This document shows positions 20,882 to 34,252 of a stretch of 64,000 nucleotides of DNA, piece after piece. Origin of the DNA: Acanthochlamys bracteata (lineage: Eukaryota; Streptophyta; Magnoliopsida; Pandanales; Velloziaceae); NCBI GenBank assembly GCA_019914995.1, contig CM034144.1, positions 3,565,489-3,629,488 of the forward strand. The letters are read 5' to 3'. Every line of letters starts with the position of its first letter. The first letter of the stretch is position 1. The notes under the pieces are model-generated. The model was not told where the DNA came from. It worked only from the letters and a program-made list of their open reading frames with translations, and ran no database searches. The position numbers and the translations under genes were made by a program.

Positions 20882-22865
20882 TGGAATATCAAGTCAAGAG
20901 AGGGGTAAATTAAATTATGGCAAATTGAAAACTAAATAGTCCACTATTCTAAAAGCGGTCACTGATCAATTAGCAATTAGTCGATACTAGTGACTGAACG
21001 CTAACTATATCCTCTGCCGAAGTATTAGCACAATATAATTAAATATAATCATAAGTGCTAATTTATGCAAACCAATCAGCACACCAGGAATTTTTACATG
21101 GTTTGGCACCTTGATATTTACGTCCATGTCACTTGACACTATAAGTGAAATCCATTAACGTTAAACAAATATACAAATGATCGAGATTTGATGTTTCACA
21201 AAATACCTCCTCCTCAACCGAGTATCCTTTCAAGGACAACTCCAACTAGCTTTTTTGCGAAGTCCCTCAGATAAAATTGTGCACGCCTTCACAAAGACCT
21301 AGCGCAAACCGGTAACCTACACCTAAGCTACCAACCTAAGAACTCACAAGTTTTCCTACAACATTTCTCTCTTGGTTACAAGTATTTCACTAGGTTAAGC
21401 TCACGTGATCTCCCGAACAATGATTTTTAATTTTCACATAAAAAAAGCTTAAGGGATCTCACACAAAAGAAATAATAAGAACATAAACTCAAAGAAAGCG
21501 CTTGGTTTAGTGTTGTTCTTCTTGAATGGGCAGCAATATGATAGCTCGTTTGACGCACTGAAAGTGTTGTTGAATCTTGCTATCTTGAATGCTACAGCTA
21601 CATATGGGTGTCTCCTCTTCAATCACAGGATCAGATTTGCTGCAACGAATGACCCTTCCAACATCTAGGAAAAATGTATGGCCAAGATCAAAAGAAAATG
21701 GTAGTAGATGTGCTCTTACGGTTGTGTCTTCTTCTCTGAACATTTCTCAATTTATTTCCTTGGTTTGACATTGCTTATTGTTGCGGATGTCTTCTCCTAT
21801 GCCATAAGAACATGTGTTCAAAATCTAAAGTGAATCGGATGTTATATGATGCTTCAAAACAATCCAACGGTTCAAGGTGTCCTCTAAGGTGTCTACTGCT
21901 TTCTCATCCGCATTTAGTGGCAGGTTTCTTCTAATAACCAATATGATTTCATTCCATAGAACCAATCTCGATGATGTCCTCTTCAATTTGCATATAATGA
22001 CCTTGCTGAAATTCAAACGGATGATTGAGATATAGTCATTTGAACTTGGTTGATCTAGATAGTGTCAGTGCTGGAAAACTTTCCATCTTCGTAGATTTGC
22101 TTGCTATATTCTAATATCTCTCAATAAAATTTGAAAATAGATATTCTGAAAATATTTTTGATTGACTTAGCATCTTTTAAGGGATTTGAAACTGTTTAGT
22201 ACGTCTATGAATCCAGAAAATAGTTTTGGCACAAATGAATATCTCGATTGAGTCCATCAGCTTGGCTTAATTTGTCCAACCACTTTACCGATTTTTCTAG
22301 ACATCATTAGTGGATATATTTGCCTCATATTTGGAATGTGGATAGCTATTTGAGTCAGCTTACAGTAGCAAAACCGGATACCAAAATATGGCTCGAGTTG
22401 AGAGATATCGAATTTGCACGCCGCTATCTAAAAGAGGTTCACTCGAGTGTATCCAGAATTGGCAGATATAAAATAGCGAGTTTCGCCGATTTTTGTAGGA
22501 TTCGTTGCTCCATGGAATGATCTAATTTTTAGATTGTAGAAATTTCTGTGTCTTATATTCATATAAAAAATCAGAACTCCAAAATAGTATCTGAGTTGAG
22601 AGATATAGCATTTGTCGTTAACTGTGTCAAGATGCTGTACAAGTGATCCAGTGATGTTAAGAAGTGTGATAAGCAGACTTCACAGAATATTTCTGTCTTC
22701 GATACTTGATAAAATGTTACTCTCTTGGTCTCAATCTACTCTCTGTCATTAAAAAATTCTGAATGGTGTTCTGTTTAGCTCTATATGTTCTGTCAAAATC
22801 CAATATAGATAAGTTCAAGGCCTAGCAATGATTCTCAAATATGCGTTATCGTGGGATTTCCAACA
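20882..22865 (-). repeat. LTR of the Sirevirus-like copia element
   Basis: On the minus strand it starts TGTTGGAAATCCCACG (22865), directly after ATCATCAAAAACAAAGAT, the usual polypurine context of Sireviruses. It ends near TTTACCCCTCTCTTGAC...TTCCA (20882). The 21050-21360 part (ATGGTTTGGCACCTTG, TACGTCCATG in plus orientation) is a common motif zone of such LTRs. The length of about 2 kb is long but within the lineage's range. The partner LTR is not in the window. Confidence 0.65.
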
Positions 22866-25560
22866 ATCTTTGTTTTTGATGATGATAAAACATTTAGAGA
22901 ATTATTTACTAGCGTGAAATGTAAGAAAATATTTAAGCTCGCTAGGTGTTTAGCTCGATAGGCACAAAAAAAAAATTCTCCCTCTTGCCTCATGTATCTA
23001 GTCATAATGAAAATTTTCTCCCCCTTTGTATGTGTGATTTTCTACCTGTATGTTAGTGCATCCCTTCATAATGATTCTACAAAATTTCTCCCCTTTTTGT
23101 CATATAAAAACGGCTTGCAGATCATTAGTAGCAACAAGTATTAACCATCAAAGAAACCATTCAGCTTAAGCAACAATGATTCGTTCTTTCATCTAACATA
23201 GTACATTAAGCAAAGATACAAACCAAGTTGCTGGAACCAAAGCCTAGATAGGGTAGCAACATAAAATGCAAAGACAAAATAGAGAAATATAAAGCATCCA
23301 GAAAAACAAATCAAAACAGAAATAGTTAGTATATGAGGGGATAGGCTGGTTAGGATGGGTTAGGTTTAGGCTTTTCAACATTAAGAGGTTCGGGTATAAG
23401 GGGTGGAAGTGGGTTGGAGGATTTGCAAATCGTCTTGTTCCTTTTAGCCATTCCTTGAATCCTTCAAACTTGTCATCCAACAACTTGCCAAATTGTTCAA
23501 CCGAACCCTTAAGCTTATTCTCAATCCTTTGGTTAATCCCCTTAATCCTTGTATGCAAACCATTGAACATATCCTATGAATTGCCCTCAAGAGTCTAAAG
23601 TCTCATCTGAACCTTTGGTAGCTCATTCTTGAAGTCCTTTAAGTGATCAAAGGGTACCCACACCATATGAAGTGATACAAACTTGTTGTCTACTTGGTGT
23701 GACTGCTGACTCACTTGAAGCTTGCTATCCAGTGGGTAAAATTTGATGTGTTAGTGCCTCTCCTAATATCAGTTCATCAAAGTTCTCACCAATTTTCTCA
23801 TCTTGTGCTTACTGTAGTTGGACTAGGGCTTTCTTCCCTACGAATTTCTCATCATCAAACAAAACTCAATGCTTTGACATTATGATTTAAAGTAAGGATT
23901 TCAAGAAAATTTGGCTAGATCGGATTGCGGGAAGATGGGTTAAGCTCTGTCGCGGTAAGATGAATAGCAGCTAGGGTTTGAGTTCAGTGAGGAGAAAAAA
24001 TAATGTGTGGTCGGTTGATTAAGTAGTCATTAGCTCATAGAAAAAGAAAGAATTTGCAGAGCATAAAACACTTAACAAGAAAAAAACACTAGATCTGGAC
24101 CTAGCTTGCTCCCTAGACATGATTGCTAAAATAAAAAATTCAAAATCAATTCAAATAAATGTGATCCTTTAAAAATATTTTTAAATTTATTTTTAAGCCA
24201 ATAGGATCACAAATAATATAATCCAAGTTCACAACAAATGCAGAAAAATGAATTAGAAGGCAAAGGCTCTTAAAAATTTCCGCAAGTTGATTTTTTGGAA
24301 TCAACAAATTTCAAACAATGTCATTACACTCAACATATTCACAAATAAAATAACGCCTAAGGTCTATGTGCTTTGTGCGAGAGTGTTGAATGAGATTTTT
24401 AGAAAGACTAATGACACTAGTATTATGACAATATAGGAACATTATGCAATTTATAGCCAAAATAAAGAAGTAAATGTTTGATCCATAATACCTATACAAA
24501 ACTGCTACCTGTTGCAACATACCCAGCTTCTGTAGTTGATGGAGCAATGAATGCTTGCTTATTTGAATCTCAAGAAACTAGGCATCCACTTAGAAATTGA
24601 CATGAGCTGTTTGTGCTTTTTCTATCATGTTTGCATCCCACAAAATCGGCATCTGCATATGCAACTAAGTCAAAAACACGTCCTTTGAGATAAAATAAAC
24701 CAAACTCTTTTGTATACTTACTAGTTGTACTTCTTGAGTAAGTCCCTACTTATATTAGTAAGTTGCTTGATTTGAAGTACAAGAAAATATTTGAGTTCTC
24801 TTATCATGTTAATTTCAAACTCACCCTGCATAAGCTTAAAACCACTTGAATAAGAATTTATTAGTAGCACTGAAAATAATATCACCTACATACAGTTGTA
24901 CTACTAATATATCATTTTTATCATTCTTAGTAAAAAGGGTACAATCAATTTTATTAGAGAAATCTTTCTTGATATAAAATGCACTAAAGTCTTTCATACC
25001 ATGCACATGGTGCTTGTTTGAATCCATAGAGAGCTCTTGACAACATGTAGGCATGATCCGGCTGCTCGAGATTTTCAAAACCTGATAGTTGCTCAACAAA
25101 GAATTCTTATTTAATGTAGCCATAGATAAACGCACTTTTTACATCAATCTAAAACAACTTGAATTCATGTAACAAGCAAATAGTTTGCAAACATGCAACA
25201 TGAGCATAAGTTTCATGAAAATCAATTCCTTCCTCCTGGGGATAACCTTTAGCAACTAATCTAGTTTTATTTCTAACAGTATTACTATTTTCATCCATTT
25301 TGTTGCGAAACACCAACTTGGTACCTATACAGATTTATCACAAGGTTTAGAAAGAAGATTCCAAACACAATTCCTTTCAAATTGATTAAGCTCTTCTTAC
25401 ATAGCCATAATTCAGAAATTGTCCATTAGAGGATCATCAATAACCAAAGATTCAATTGTAGATACAAAGGCGGAATGCTCATAAAAGTTACGTAGCAATT
25501 CTGATCTTAGTGTTACCACTTGGTCAACATTACCTAAAATGTATTCTAAAGCGGTATTTG
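22866..25560 (-). mobile_element. Sirevirus-like copia pol 3' half, broken
   Basis: The minus strand shows copia reverse transcriptase at about 25450-24840 (MDSNKHHVHGMKDFSAFYIK, DILVVQLYVGDIIFSATN). RNase H follows at about 24660-24300 ([17 protein letters not shown]). The words match the SIRE/Maximus lineage. Between RNase H and the LTR lies an extra 1.3-kb region (about 24230-22900) with a 108-codon open frame (23570-23244) that ends in a hydrophobic stretch. Some Sireviruses carry an additional ORF here, but I do not assign it. gag, protease and integrase are absent, so the element is truncated at about 25560 and broken at several places. Confidence 0.75.
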
Positions 25561-25599
25561 AATTGTTGTGGGTGATTGAAATTTGTTCCTTACTGGTCA

Positions 25600-26260
25600 G
25601 GTCCTAATTGGTGAACGGAATTGTCTTTTATTTGTTGTCCAATTGACAATCCAAAGACTGGATCTCACTATTTGGTGAAAGATCACATAAATGCAGTATT
25701 CTGAATTTTTCACTATATAAAATCTGCTCTAAAGAGAGGGATCATGTTCTCTGAAAATAACCACCATGATATTGAAGGGTATACAAATGCTAACCGGACA
25801 AAAAGTATTTTTTATAGGAGATCTACATCATGATACTTTATCTTTGTAGATGGCAATCTTATCATTTGGAGTAAGAAATAAAAGATAGTAACATTATAGC
25901 AGCCGCGTTCAAATGTACGAGCAAAGGATTATGTCAACTTCTTTGGTTAAAAACATTACTTACAGAAATTGGTTGTACACTGGTATCTGAACGATAAAGT
26001 CATTTGCGACAACTAGGTAGCGATTAATATTTCTCATAATTAAGTCCAACATGATCAAACAAAACATGTTGACGTAGGTCGTCATTTCATCAAGCAGAAG
26101 CTCGACGACAAGACAGTTCGATTTCTATTCATAAAATCTGAAGATCATTGGCAAATATACTCATGAATGCTGGTTCTAGCAAAGTATTTTACAACTAATT
26201 TGACACATTTTGGCATTAGAGACATCTATGCACCAATTTGAATGGAAGTATTGATGTGAG
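25600..26260 (+). mobile_element. Second copia fragment, RNase H end only
   Basis: The plus strand carries the end of a copia pol of a different lineage from the neighbour: MFSENNHHDIEGYTNANR (about 25750-25800), VQHDQTKHVDVGRHFIKQKL (about 26050-26110) and HFGIRDIYAPI (about 26210-26240), followed by a purine-rich GAATGGAAG and a possible LTR start near 26253 (TGATGTGAG). Everything upstream is missing. It is a broken remnant. Confidence 0.7.
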
Positions 26261-29200
26261 TTGAATTGACAATGATACCCTCATTTATCTAGTATATAGA
26301 TGTACTCGTATTATGAGTGGTAGACTAGAATGATATATGTATATTAAACAAAGTTAATGTTAATAACCACCATTTTGTAATATGAAAAAGGAATCCAAAG
26401 TTACGATAGTACATTAGTAATATATGTAAAGTGTAGTGTACATAAGATTCAAACAGATTTCAAAATAATTGCTAAGATACCTGACCATGTCATCAAGGAT
26501 AGTTCCTTTCCCTGGACCAATAGTAGTTCCAATAAATAGACCAGTAACCTATACTCCAAATTTCATATAGTTAAGCCACCACTACAAGTAGATCCAACAA
26601 CCTTGTCGCCATCCTTAGGAGGTATATCTACAAGGGGCCTAAAAGATGTCATACTACTACATACTTAACATATATACCTGAAATGAGCGTCGAACTATTG
26701 AACTAGTAACAGCAAAACCAAGAAACAGTTATGACATAGCACAAATAACTATATTCAATTATAGGTCAATTTGTGTGGAAAGAAGGTTTAGGTAGCATTT
26801 GCTCCAGTATTCCACACATTCAATAACTAACCAAGACACTCTAGCTTTGTAGCTAAGGTACATTTTTCTTCTTTGAAACAAAGTAAACCCAATGTACTTT
26901 CTTGATAGCTACGTAACGCTTAGATTATTATCTAGAAGAATAGCAAAAATCCTTTGCTGCTAAGAAAATAGATGAACACAAATGAAGTATAAATAACTCA
27001 TGACAAATTAACATACAGTGACATTAACATGCCATCAACACAGTAGCTCCCTCACTCCACCTGCCCTTGCTTCGGTGCTTCAAGAAGCAGGCTTACGAGG
27101 ATTCACCTTTACATCACCATGCAGCGCAAATACTGACAAATGTGGAGAATATGCAAGGCATTAGAAAACAATATAAACAACAAAATCAGTAGATTACAGG
27201 TTATAATACTTAGGGGTCGAAACTAGTTATATCATGACAATTTACCAATGAAGCTAATCTTATATTCCAACATGCAAATTGAATGCTCACACATCTATCA
27301 TAAATAATTGGTTTATATTTGTGCAATTATCCAACAAATGTTTTTAATACTCAACACATGGTTAACATAGTGACACTACCAAAACAACCATGCTTGGGAC
27401 AACAGTAACTTTCTATCTAACAATTTATCTAGATACCACCATAGCTATGTCAATAGAGATAAAACTAGAGGAATGGAAAAATTATCAAACCAAATTAGTT
27501 CCTTCACTAGAAGATAAATTGTGATACCATTCTTAGTATTAAGAATATTTCCAGGTCAAATATGTCTAACTTATGTTAGTTGCGGCATTTTTCTATAACA
27601 ACCATATACAGTGAGAAAAAATCAGTGGGTGAAGGAAATCTCCTAAGTATCAAGGCAAAAGCTTAAAATGAATAGTGAATACCTTAGTAGGATGTGCTTC
27701 TTGATTTTGTTTTCGTAATAAAACATAAAGAGAAGGACAAATAATGGTCTTTCTAGCCACACAATTTGTGAATAAGATATGGCAGAATTGATTTTCACTT
27801 GCCCCATCTATGATAATTAAGTTTTCTTTACATCCATAAATCTAGAATAAGATGACATGGTGATGCTGCCCTCTAAGAGAACGCTGGTGACATAATACAT
27901 CATGTGCTCATAGGAATGATATATGGGATATTTGGGAGTGCTTTTGAAAAGTGTTTTTTAGAACAAAAAATATTTTTGTTTTATTTCGATAAACGAGCTT
28001 TATTATTTTGATCCCAAAAAATAATCAAAATAAGCAATAAAAAGATCTTCTACTTCAAAGTTTTCTATATTTCTAAACTTTTAAATAAATTCTGTAGAAT
28101 ATTTATTGTAAAACGTGAAATAAAAATTTGGCAAAAAAGTTTGGGGAACGCTTAGCCAAAAGCACCCGTTTAGATGTCATAGGCTAGTTAGCTAGTTATC
28201 AGCACAAGCCTATAAGAGTTGAAAAACTGCATCTCAGTTTATAGTGGAGCCACACTTTTCCAATATGAAGAACCACTATTGACTAAGAACCAAAAGTAGC
28301 ATGAGCAGTGGAAGTGCCAAAAAAGGTAACCAAATCTCTAGGAAAGGAGCACAGCGATCAGAATGTGTAAACCAATAAGTAAATAGCCTAGAGCTAATGG
28401 TGAGATCTACATTTCAACTAGCAAACGAGATTGTAAAATCGGCTTGACTATTATTTACATCTGCTCATTAATATTCTATTGAGCCTACATAAAACCTCTA
28501 GTTAAAGACCTTGCCCGCAAAGATACATATAGTTCTATCAGTTGACCTGTTTCACTATAACAACATTGCACTGAGTGAAATGTCATTTGTAGGAAAGGAA
28601 ACTATACTAGCAACACGTAAATAATGAATCTAATATACAAATAAAGAGACTTTGTTAGCAGCAAGCGATATACAACTTCAAATCCATGTTGTCTAAGATT
28701 CTCTATAAGAGTAACCCAACTGTGAAAACATCTCAATGCTTTAATGATGTAGAGTAAATATAAAAAGAAATTGAAGGTACATCACCTAAAACAAATGAAA
28801 GAGAAGGATCTAAGCTAACAAACTATGATATTCATTTTAACAACCACGAGACTGGCCTTCCAAACTTTCTGACTTCTTTCATCAAGCACATGGACCAAAT
28901 GCACGTAACGTAACTAATATCATTTTGTAAATAAGGTGCTAACTCATTCACGGTTACTTGTGCCTAAATATCTCCAATCCTTTATAAAACATCTACTTAC
29001 TTAACCTGCATATTAGGAATTCCAATACAACTAAACAAAGGTCCCGAACAATGCAAAGATTAAACTAGCATGATTAGGTAAAATGGATGTAACTTTTGCT
29101 TGGTGGACGTCGTTCACTAAAAATTAGAATCTAAATCTAGAGTATTTCTAGTAGAAAAAAAAAATCGCATTCCTAAGGATTACATGAAATTTGTTATGAT

Positions 29201-31449
29201 TCGGATCATAATACAATTCAAGATGACATGTAAAGCTTGTTTAAAGTACAAAACTTAAGGGAGCAATCAACAATTTCTCTAAGGATCACAAGCTTATAAG
29301 CAGCCTTTAGTAATAAAGAAGTATTGTTAAAGCATAGTAGTATGGGCAAATTTCTCTCAAAACCTCTTCCTTAAGGAATAAGTAATTTTGTATACTTTTT
29401 CCCACTTAAGGATAAGAGGTAAGGAATGTTCATTTATTTATAGACCAACATTTTGATATAATTCTATTTAAGAGAAAATAATCTCAGCAAATACGTCCTA
29501 TAAATTAATTTTATGAATAGATACTTATTTTGTGCAGCATATATATCTACAAAAGTACATTGCGATGTAAATTACATAGCTATAACACCTAACAACCTAC
29601 AAATCAAATAAACGAAACTTACATACGACGAGCAGGAATTATTCTTAACTCCTTGTAACTAGTCAAAAGTAGAGCTTTTAACCTAAAAGAGATGCTCATC
29701 TAGTCCTACTTTAAACCTGACATGATAAAAGGTATCTTAACCAATAGCATCAAATGAAGCTATACTTGACAACTACTGGACTACTTTACAGATTGCCAAT
29801 ACCAATATGGCAAATTTGTCGAATACTTAAAATGGTTAACTCAGCCCATTAAACGAATCTAACACTCGATCATTTGATGTAAATGGCAGTGTTTCTTTAT
29901 TATAGGAAACATCTCAAATATTTTAAGTGCAAGATGCATGCACAACTGAAAATAATAGAAACATGACCGGCAAATTGTAAGATATAGTCCTCAGTGAAAA
30001 ATATTAGATACTGCAAGACATTAAAATAACCTAATTTACCAATTGACCCCCATCTCTTGTACTAAATCTTTATGCAAGCAAGCAGTAAGACATAAACTAC
30101 CTAAGTTAACGCATGAACCACCTAGATCTTCCACAAAATGAATATTTAAGACATAGTGATAGCCAGTGCTTGTGCCAAGTCAAGAAAGCAATTATTTTAT
30201 TCCTTTAGATTTGGTAATGAGTACAGTTCTAAAGCAATATTGACAAACAAATCTAGAGGAAGCCATACTTGGCGATAATAATATCCGGACATCCACAATT
30301 CCACCTAGATAGTAGCACACCTAAAAGTAAGAAATCCAAAATAGGTCAGGTGAAAGATTTGCTGGTTCACCACAATTCCTACAAGAACAATAGATTATTA
30401 CTCTATTCCCTAGGAGCAACTCTTATCAAGACAAAACCACTAGAGAATGAATGAAGACAACATATATACATTGTTAATTCTTACGGTGTTCTTTCATTCC
30501 AATGAAAGCAATTGCCTATATAGAAAGAAACTATTCTTGTAAAAAGCTTGTGACTGCGAATGTGCCATTTCATAGTTCAGTCACTGCTAGAACAAGGAAA
30601 ATGCTTTATGATTATCTATAGAGACCTTATATTCTTTCTTCTTCCTACAAATCAAACCCAACTACTGGTGTCAAGATAGTTGGCAAAGCAAAATTTAGGC
30701 CTCCTATCTAAACAAAACAAAATAGCAAATAATCTTTCAAAAAAATAACCCGAATAAATAAAAGGTCAATATTGTGAACAACTGTTTTAGAATATTTACA
30801 ATAATGGCACTAACGAAACTAACATAATATCTTTTTAGGGAAACCAATCATTGGGAATATTTTCCCAACCCAACTGCTATTGTTCCACTAGATCCGACAG
30901 TTGTGCTCCCACATTTCTGGATTTACCATTCAGGCTTACCTTAAAAACTGGCAACTGAGAGTAATATGCAAATGAATCTGAAAATTACATAAATAACAAA
31001 AAAAGGACATTGCAGGACATAATTATAAATGAGCATATCTAAATATTGTCAAACATTACATCTAACTTATTGAGAGAAAAATAAAAACATTCTCAAACAT
31101 AAAAAATATGGTCAGCCATTATGTTCTATATTACATCTAATGATTTTGAGTTTAGATCTAATTCTTAAACATATGAAGTTACGAGCGTGAGACACAATGG
31201 AATATAATTTGGGGATAAAAGATTTGGATTCATGGATTCATAAATACAAAAACATGGTTGCCCTCTATTCAAGAAAGACTACACAAGGATTGTTGTTACA
31301 AGAATCATGTTGCCCTATGTTTAGGAAAGACAACATAAGGATTATTGCTAGACAAGAATCATGTAGAGAGGCATTTAAAGAATCACCAGTTTTCTTCCAA
31401 AAAGAACTTTAGTCGAGCACTTTTGACTCCTGCAATGATAAGTCTAAAT
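26261..31449. other. 5-kb gene-poor region with short exon-like stretches
   Basis: AT-rich DNA without an assignable gene. A few short stretches stand out for higher GC and open frames flanked by splice-like signals on the minus strand. They are about 30960-30860 (VSLNGKSRNVGAQLSDLVEQ), 28740-28650 (WVTLIENLRQHGFEVVYRLL), 27135-27040 (VFALHGDVKVNPRKPAS), 26655-26590 (RPLVDIPPKDGDKVVGSTC) and 26545-26490 (VTGLFIGTTIGPGKGTILDD). They could be remnants of one intron-rich host gene, but I recognise no family, and some also read open on the plus strand. A 47-bp-scale direct duplication (AAGAATCATGT, GGAAAGACAACAC-like) lies at about 31265-31370. Confidence 0.35.
27930..28170 (-). mobile_element. 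AT-rich MITE-like dispersed repeat, copy B
   Basis: Matches copy A (18432-18620) in reverse orientation. The termini are loosely inverted: ATTTGGGAGTGCTTTTGAAA at the left and, reversed, AAACGGGTGCTTTTGGC at the right. Non-coding and rich in A/T. Confidence 0.55.
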
Positions 31450-32007
31450 TAGAGATGAAAACATGCGTCGGAATAAACGGGCGGCCATAACCTGACCAAA
31501 CGGCCTAGGTCATGGCTCATCGACCTGATTACTATTCATATTGATATGTCAACATGACCAGTCAAAGTTGAAACTTTGACCTGATAAGCATGACAATTGA
31601 CTAGATCAAAGTTTAAATCAATTTTTCTAAAAAGAAATTAAAAAACAAAGCAACAATCTGTTGACGTTATGCAGACATCATGATGATGTCAACAGATCAT
31701 TGCAGACGGCAAATGACCATTCTTTGATCATAGACCACCAACAGTCATTATTACTGTTCGATATCATCATACTAACGTCAGCATACATTAGAACGACGCA
31801 ACTAATGGTCACAGACAGTTGCTTTTTTTTTCTTTTAAACATAACTCTTTTTTATAAGTACCTCATATCTTTTTCAATCTTCACATGACGAACTCTTTGA
31901 TTTTTATTCAAATTCTCAAATCTAACACATTTGCATTTTCTCTTCCGTTAAAATTCTAAAACTCACATTTCTTGCATTTATAGAATTCTTTTGTGTTCTT
32001 ACTTCAA

Positions 32008-32145
32008 ATGGATCCAAATGTTCGTGCTATTAATCTTGATATGGATGATTATGTCATGTACAATAAAGCTTTTAAAGACATAGCTGTTGCCCGTACGGAA
32101 GATGACCACAAAGTTCTTCCAATGCATAGAAGAAATTTTCATTAA
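32008..32145 (+). pseudogene. hAT transposase N-terminal fragment
   Basis: Forty-five codons from ATG, beginning MDPNVRAINLDMDDYVMY and ending at a stop. A short acidic N-terminus beginning MDPN is common in plant Ac-like transposases. The BED-type zinc finger expected after about 60 residues is missing. Confidence 0.5.
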
Positions 32146-32366
32146 AGCAAGAAATAAAATGATCAATTAATCCTTAATTTCCAGCAAGCCTAGCTCAAGT
32201 TCAACACCAACTTTAATTTCATATAGCATGCAATCTTCATCGTAGTTGAACACATATTTTGAAGGAGATATTGTCATTGTAGATGACAATGATAACTTAA
32301 AAGTTTATTTTGCATTAGTGGAAGACACGTTCAACAAAATATCCAACACTTTTTCAAGTAGCACAT

Positions 32367-32500
32367 GATATCTTGACCATTCATGTTTCTGTAGTATCTT
32401 TAGAATTGGTATTTAGCACAGCTGAGAGAAAAATTGAAGACCGACTGACAAATGAGATAATTGAGGTGTTAACTTGTCTCAAAGGTTGGAAACACTTACA
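32367..32500 (+). pseudogene. hAT C-terminal dimerisation fragment
   Basis: The frame reads DILTIHVSVVSLELVFSTAE and then IIEVLTCLKGWKHL. This matches the conserved hAT dimerisation region (DILTIPVSTVxSExAFSTxGR ... VEALxCLxDW). In active members the region is essential for multimerisation. It lies about 220 bp after the N-terminal fragment, whereas more than 1.5 kb would be expected, so the middle was deleted. Confidence 0.7.
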
Positions 32501-32547
32501 ATTAAAACGATGCTGTATACAACTCATAATGAAGACCTAATGGAATA

Positions 32548-34252
32548 ATTTCTGAATTCAACCGTGTGTACTGGCTTCTTAAGCACCTCATTTGAAATTC
32601 AACAGGTGGTGTAGATTGTTCCCTAATTGATTTGTTTTATAGAAAATAATTCAATATGTCCATGCGTTTTGTCACAATTTTGGCTTTGTTAGTTTGTTTC
32701 GTTTACATTTTCAACAAACGCAATCTCCATTTTCATTCTCCTTATCTTATCAACTAAGGCAGGTTTAGTTGTTTCATACTTCGTACAGGAAGAAGTTACT
32801 GAAGATGATCCCATCAATGGTTACTCTCCTGTAGTAGCTGCAGTTGATAGTGGCTTGAGCATTGCAGTTAAGATGATTTTAAAAGTGCTGTCCTATAGAA
32901 GTTGGAAACAGAGGTTAGAACCACTGAAGGTTCTTGTTCGAAACAACCATTCAGATATTCTGATGGATATGCAATATCAAGTATGAACCATTTACCAACG
33001 TTGATTAATAGCACTAGCAAACGAGAAAGTTTGTCTTTAAATTATTAGTCCAATTTGGGATGATTTTAATCCAAACTGGGTCAGGGAGTCCTCTAGCTTC
33101 TCAACCCATGGCAGTTTTGTTTAACTCTAAACAGTATTTCTTTTGCTGTGATGGTCTGGCTGTTCTTATGCGCAAATTACATGTGAAGGTTCTGCTTAGT
33201 GGACCCAATATAGTTTGCTACTTTACTTTTTGTGTTTTTCTCTTTTTTCTAAATCAACATAACGAGCCAAGTGCTGGTTGGAACTCCAAGGGCTGAGGTT
33301 TCTAAATGGAGGCAATCGTGAACTTTGAGGCCTGAAGGCGTACCAATTTAGGTAATAGATCAAGCAGACTCTTTCTTTCTTAGATAAGTTTTGCACTTAT
33401 GCGAACTTTTTGTTTCTAGTTACTTAATTTGCTTGGTACTGATTTTGTCTCATTTCTTTCTTTTGTTGTTTTAGCTTAAAAAAAGCAGTGGGGTGGTTGT
33501 TGGAGTGTAAACGTTAGTTATGGCCTGGATGGTGTTTTTTTCTTATGTTATTAACACTTTGAAAGGGAGTTTGAGGAATGGCTAGTCCCTAACAATGCGT
33601 TATGTATTTTTTCCTTTCATCAAAATGCTTTTTGGCGTATTTTTTTTCTATTAACCTCAGGACCATAACCTTCTACGAACTATTGAGCTGTGACATACAG
33701 AAGAAGGTGATGGTACCAATAAATTTGTCATGTATTTACAATTGGGTGTTTCATGGAAGTGGCATTTAGATAATAGTCAGGTAACGTGTTTGGTTAATTT
33801 ATTTGTTTTTTATTTACTTTGTTTACCATCTTTGTACCATCTTGCCATTTCAGAATAATATTTCATCCTTATCCGTTTGATCAGAAGTTGGGGTCACCGC
33901 TAAAGAATGGCTCGGCCATACTACTTCCTATTCGAGAAACAATTTATATTGCGAGTGTATGCATCACAATTATAATTTTCTTCTCTTGATTACAAATCTA
34001 TTTCTTCTAACATTTTTTAATTAAAGATTAAGAGGCTTGTTTCTACTTCTTTCTAAAATATTTTTTCGTTGTTTAAAAACTTGATACGTCTATTTTAATT
34101 AAATCTTCTTCAGTAAACAGTTTTGATTCTAAACTGGTTTATACAGGAGCAACCTATAATACAAAAATATTGCTGAACGTCCACCCACAGTCGCAAGCGA
34201 GAAATAGTTTTGTTCTAATTCATAGATAAATTTCCAATATAGTTAATGCTTT
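32548..34252 (+). repeat. Long unit P1 (partial), least similar to the others
   Basis: Begins at CTGAATTCAACC next to the hAT remnant. Open blocks are EEVTEDDPINGYSPVVAAVD and SGLSIAVKMILKVL (32788-32895), and TGSGSPLASQPMAVLFNSKQ followed by YFFCCDGLAVLMRKLHVK (33075-33190). The blocks differ at many residues from units P2/P3, which makes P1 the most diverged unit, possibly closest to the donor gene. Confidence 0.75.

Larger units (their letters stand above)
31450..32540 (+). mobile_element. Ac-like hAT transposon, internally deleted
   Basis: The left end, TAGAGATGAAAACATGCGTC, resembles the Ac/Ds terminus (CAGGGATGAAAACGGTCGG). It is followed by a GC-rich subterminal zone (31480-31600) like that of the MITEs at 19575-20661. 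A transposase N-terminal start (32008-32145) and a C-terminal dimerisation segment (about 32367-32500) remain, but the zinc finger and catalytic core between them are gone. The right terminus is not found; the gene-derived array begins at about 32548, so the end was lost there. Confidence 0.7.

Noticed and set aside
21507-22520. Frames of 60-80 codons as genes
   Set aside because: They lie inside the Sirevirus-like LTR and have no recognisable domain.
23244-23570. Envelope gene in the Sirevirus-like element
   Set aside because: A single hydrophobic end in a 108-codon frame is not enough to call an envelope; left as unassigned.
31197-31412. 71-codon plus-strand frame
   Set aside because: It spans a local direct duplication and has no domain; probably chance.
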